Shown here one piece after another: positions 5,390 through 5,688 of a stretch of DNA of 5,688 nucleotides. The notes below the pieces were generated by a model. It was not told the origin of the DNA, did not search any database, and saw nothing but the letters and a program-made list of their open reading frames with translations. Positions within the stretch are counted from its first letter, which is position 1. Every line of letters starts with the position of its first letter. The DNA comes from an uncultured Eubacterium sp. (GTDB lineage: Bacteria > Bacillota > Clostridia > Oscillospirales > Acutalibacteraceae): assembly GCA_905233805.1 (NCBI GenBank), contig CAJOER010000070.1, positions 1 through 5,688 of the forward strand, read 5' to 3'. A program made the translations under genes and the position numbers.

Positions 5390-5688
5390 TTATCTTGTAT
5401 AGAAAAGTGTTTCCTTCGGCGATAGCGAGAATCGGTAGATTGAAAAGTAAAGTCCGATTGCAAGGTAAATACAAAGCGAACTCGAGCCGCCTGCCGAAAA
5501 GAGCGGAAGCGTAATACCGATACAGGGAAGAAGCGAAAGCTCCATTCCTATATTTACAACCATCTGTGCGAAAAGCATAACCGCTATACCGCTGCACATT
5601 AAATATCCTACGTTATCTCTTGCCGACATCGCGGTGCGAAGAATTTTAAGTACGATAATTCCGAGCAGAAGTATAACCGCTATCGCGC
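5390..5688 (-). CDS. rodA: RodA/FtsW/SpoVE-family peptidoglycan glycosyltransferase, C-terminal part (5' truncated by window edge)
   Basis: SEDS-family membrane protein that polymerises lipid II into peptidoglycan glycan strands during elongation (RodA) or division (FtsW). About 98 C-terminal residues of a protein near 370-400 residues are present; the frame runs open through the right edge, so the Met encoded at 5627-5629 is internal. Reading from the edge it gives a hydrophobic helix (AIAVILLLGIIVLKI), then RTAMSARDNVGYL, the helix IAVMLFAQMVVNIGMELSLLP, the family signature GITLPLFSAGGSSS and a last helix YLAIGLYFSIY. The NIGM and LPLFSAGGSS forms favour RodA over FtsW, but the fragment cannot exclude another SEDS paralogue. 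It converges on the ECF operon and shares its terminator. It is the second cell-wall elongation gene in the window besides the MreB-like gene, on the opposite strand. Confidence 0.87.
   Translation of the reverse strand, partial: AIAVILLLGIIVLKILRTAMSARDNVGYLMCSGIAVMLFAQMVVNIGMELSLLPCIGITLPLFSAGGSSSLCIYLAIGLYFSIYRFSLSPKETLFYTR

Noticed and set aside
5280..5597. Minus-strand 105-codon frame spanning the terminator
   Set aside because: It runs through the terminator and overlaps the RodA/FtsW-family fragment in another frame; only the latter shows family motifs.

Overview
The window looks like part of a chromosome from a low-to-mid GC Gram-positive anaerobe, most plausibly a clostridial Firmicute. 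The reasons are a RecD2-type helicase, strong AGGAGG-like ribosome binding sites, energy-coupling factor (ECF) type vitamin transport, and protein motifs typical of Clostridia. This assignment is inference from protein style; there is no rRNA or other marker. No mobile element, CRISPR array, tRNA or rRNA gene is visible, and no gene-free stretch longer than 50 bases exists.

Layout: (1) 3-815, plus strand, is the 3' end of a recD2-like helicase gene cut by the left edge. (2) A sigma-A type promoter overlaps its last codons and lies in a short 11-bp tandem repeat made of overlapping TATAAT boxes. (3) It faces a tightly packed run of five plus-strand genes: an MreB-like actin (864-1892), an ATP:corrinoid adenosyltransferase (1889-2350), an ECF transmembrane T subunit (2400-3266), a fused double ATPase (3239-4669) and an ECF substrate-binding S subunit (4656-5363). 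Three of the four junctions overlap by 4, 28 and 14 nt. The fourth, between the adenosyltransferase and the T subunit, is a 49-nt gap holding a strong hairpin and a near-perfect Shine-Dalgarno sequence. (4) A bidirectional intrinsic terminator at 5363-5388 closes the operon. (5) On the minus strand, 5390-5688 is the C-terminal end of a RodA/FtsW-family glycosyltransferase cut by the right edge.

How the genes fit together: T, double A and S subunits make a complete ECF transporter. The adenosyltransferase just upstream makes the coenzyme form of vitamin B12 from a corrinoid. The simplest reading is a corrinoid salvage operon: import, then adenosylation. The substrate is inferred from this neighbour and from S-subunit motifs, not shown directly, and no cobalamin riboswitch is seen. 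The MreB-like gene at the head of the operon, translationally coupled to the adenosyltransferase, has no obvious metabolic link to B12 and is the oddest feature of the layout. Most of the window is otherwise recognisable housekeeping or transport content; I see no wholly new system.
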